The notes beneath the pieces were generated by a model that was given only the letters and a program-made list of their open reading frames with translations, had not been told where the DNA came from and searched no databases. A stretch of DNA of 15,725 nt from assembly GCF_001949145.1 (NCBI RefSeq), contig NW_019091381.1:1150140-1165864 (forward strand), in the 5' to 3' direction. The DNA comes from Acanthaster planci (Eukaryota > Echinodermata > Asteroidea > Valvatida > Acanthasteridae). The translations under genes were made by a program, and so were the position numbers. Shown one piece after another: positions 1 through 15,725 of the stretch. Each line of letters begins with the position of its first letter. The stretch's first letter is position 1.

Positions 1-22
1 TGGCAATCTTCCAGTTGGTTTA

Positions 23-15445
<15,423 letters not shown>

Positions 15446-15725
15446 CTGTTCCCAAAAAAAAAAAAAAAAATGCTAACGTCAACATGTGATTTAGAGTCTA
15501 ACTCTTGAAGCATTCATCATGGAGTTGCTGCTATGGGTGAACATTTTGTTTTTCAACTATTCATAAGTTTTGTCTGAAACAAGCTAAGACAAGATACCAG
15601 TCAGAGAAGCACATGAGTGCTGTTTATTATTACAATTTATTTGGCCTACAAGACAAACAAGTACATTGTACAATAACAGAGGAGAGGAAAGAAAATCAAG
15701 AATGGGGGTGGGGGAAGGTGGGGAT
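15446..15725 (-). other. Partial intron upstream of exon A
   Basis: The intron is cut by the window end. It holds the 17-A run at 15454-15470 (T17 in gene orientation), which serves as the polypyrimidine tract, and ends in G-rich DNA near 15705-15725. Confidence 0.85.

Overview
This window is intronic-plus-exonic DNA from an animal nuclear genome. It carries the middle part of one large, multi-exon gene on the minus strand, an ABC transporter of subfamily C that reads most like ABCC4 (MRP4). Twelve exons with canonical GT/AG borders can be joined from about 15445 down to 29 into one uninterrupted reading frame of 602 complete codons. The frame enters mid-codon at the high-coordinate end and leaves at a phase-0 donor at the low-coordinate end, so the gene runs off both ends of the window. 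The many introns (136 bp to 4.1 kb), AT-rich non-coding DNA, tRNA-derived repeats, minisatellites and a run of 581 Ns all point to a draft assembly of a metazoan. The repeat types and the ABCC4-like sequence suggest an invertebrate deuterostome such as an echinoderm, hemichordate or amphioxus, but the species cannot be fixed from the sequence.

Layout in gene order (minus strand, high to low coordinates): exons at 15320-15445 and 14719-14968 encode the end of the first transmembrane domain (cytoplasmic loop, then TM5/TM6). Exons at 14475-14582, 11974-12063, 7672-7863, 7068-7249 and 4000-4096 encode nucleotide-binding domain 1, with Walker A, Q-loop, signature, Walker B and H-loop all intact. 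The exon at 2540-2725 and the start of 2022-2183 encode an unusually acidic inter-domain linker followed by a basic, serine-rich patch. The rest of 2022-2183, then 1602-1700, 980-1214 and 29-108 encode the first part of the second transmembrane domain (TM7, glycosylated loop, TM8, cytoplasmic loop, start of TM9). The N-terminus with TM1-4, and most of TMD2 plus NBD2, lie outside the window.

The introns hold the non-gene features: a tRNA-like element with intact pol III A and B boxes and a T6 terminator (318-406); a perfect 24-bp inverted repeat spaced like the ends of a small element (481-684); a 42-bp minisatellite interrupted by the assembly gap (2975-3885); a 218-bp foldback element with two 96-nt arms (4521-4738); a full-looking tRNA-derived SINE (5375-5750); a remnant of a zinc-finger-like, probably transposon-derived, protein (6107-6334) with CpG-richer DNA upstream; a 15-bp minisatellite (6873-6976); and an old tandem duplication of about 127 bp (about 11034-11290).

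The coding exons assemble into a conventional transporter and I see no convincing second gene. No undescribed biological system is evident. The observations most worth following are the foldback element, the VNTR at the gap, the pol III unit and the acidic linker.
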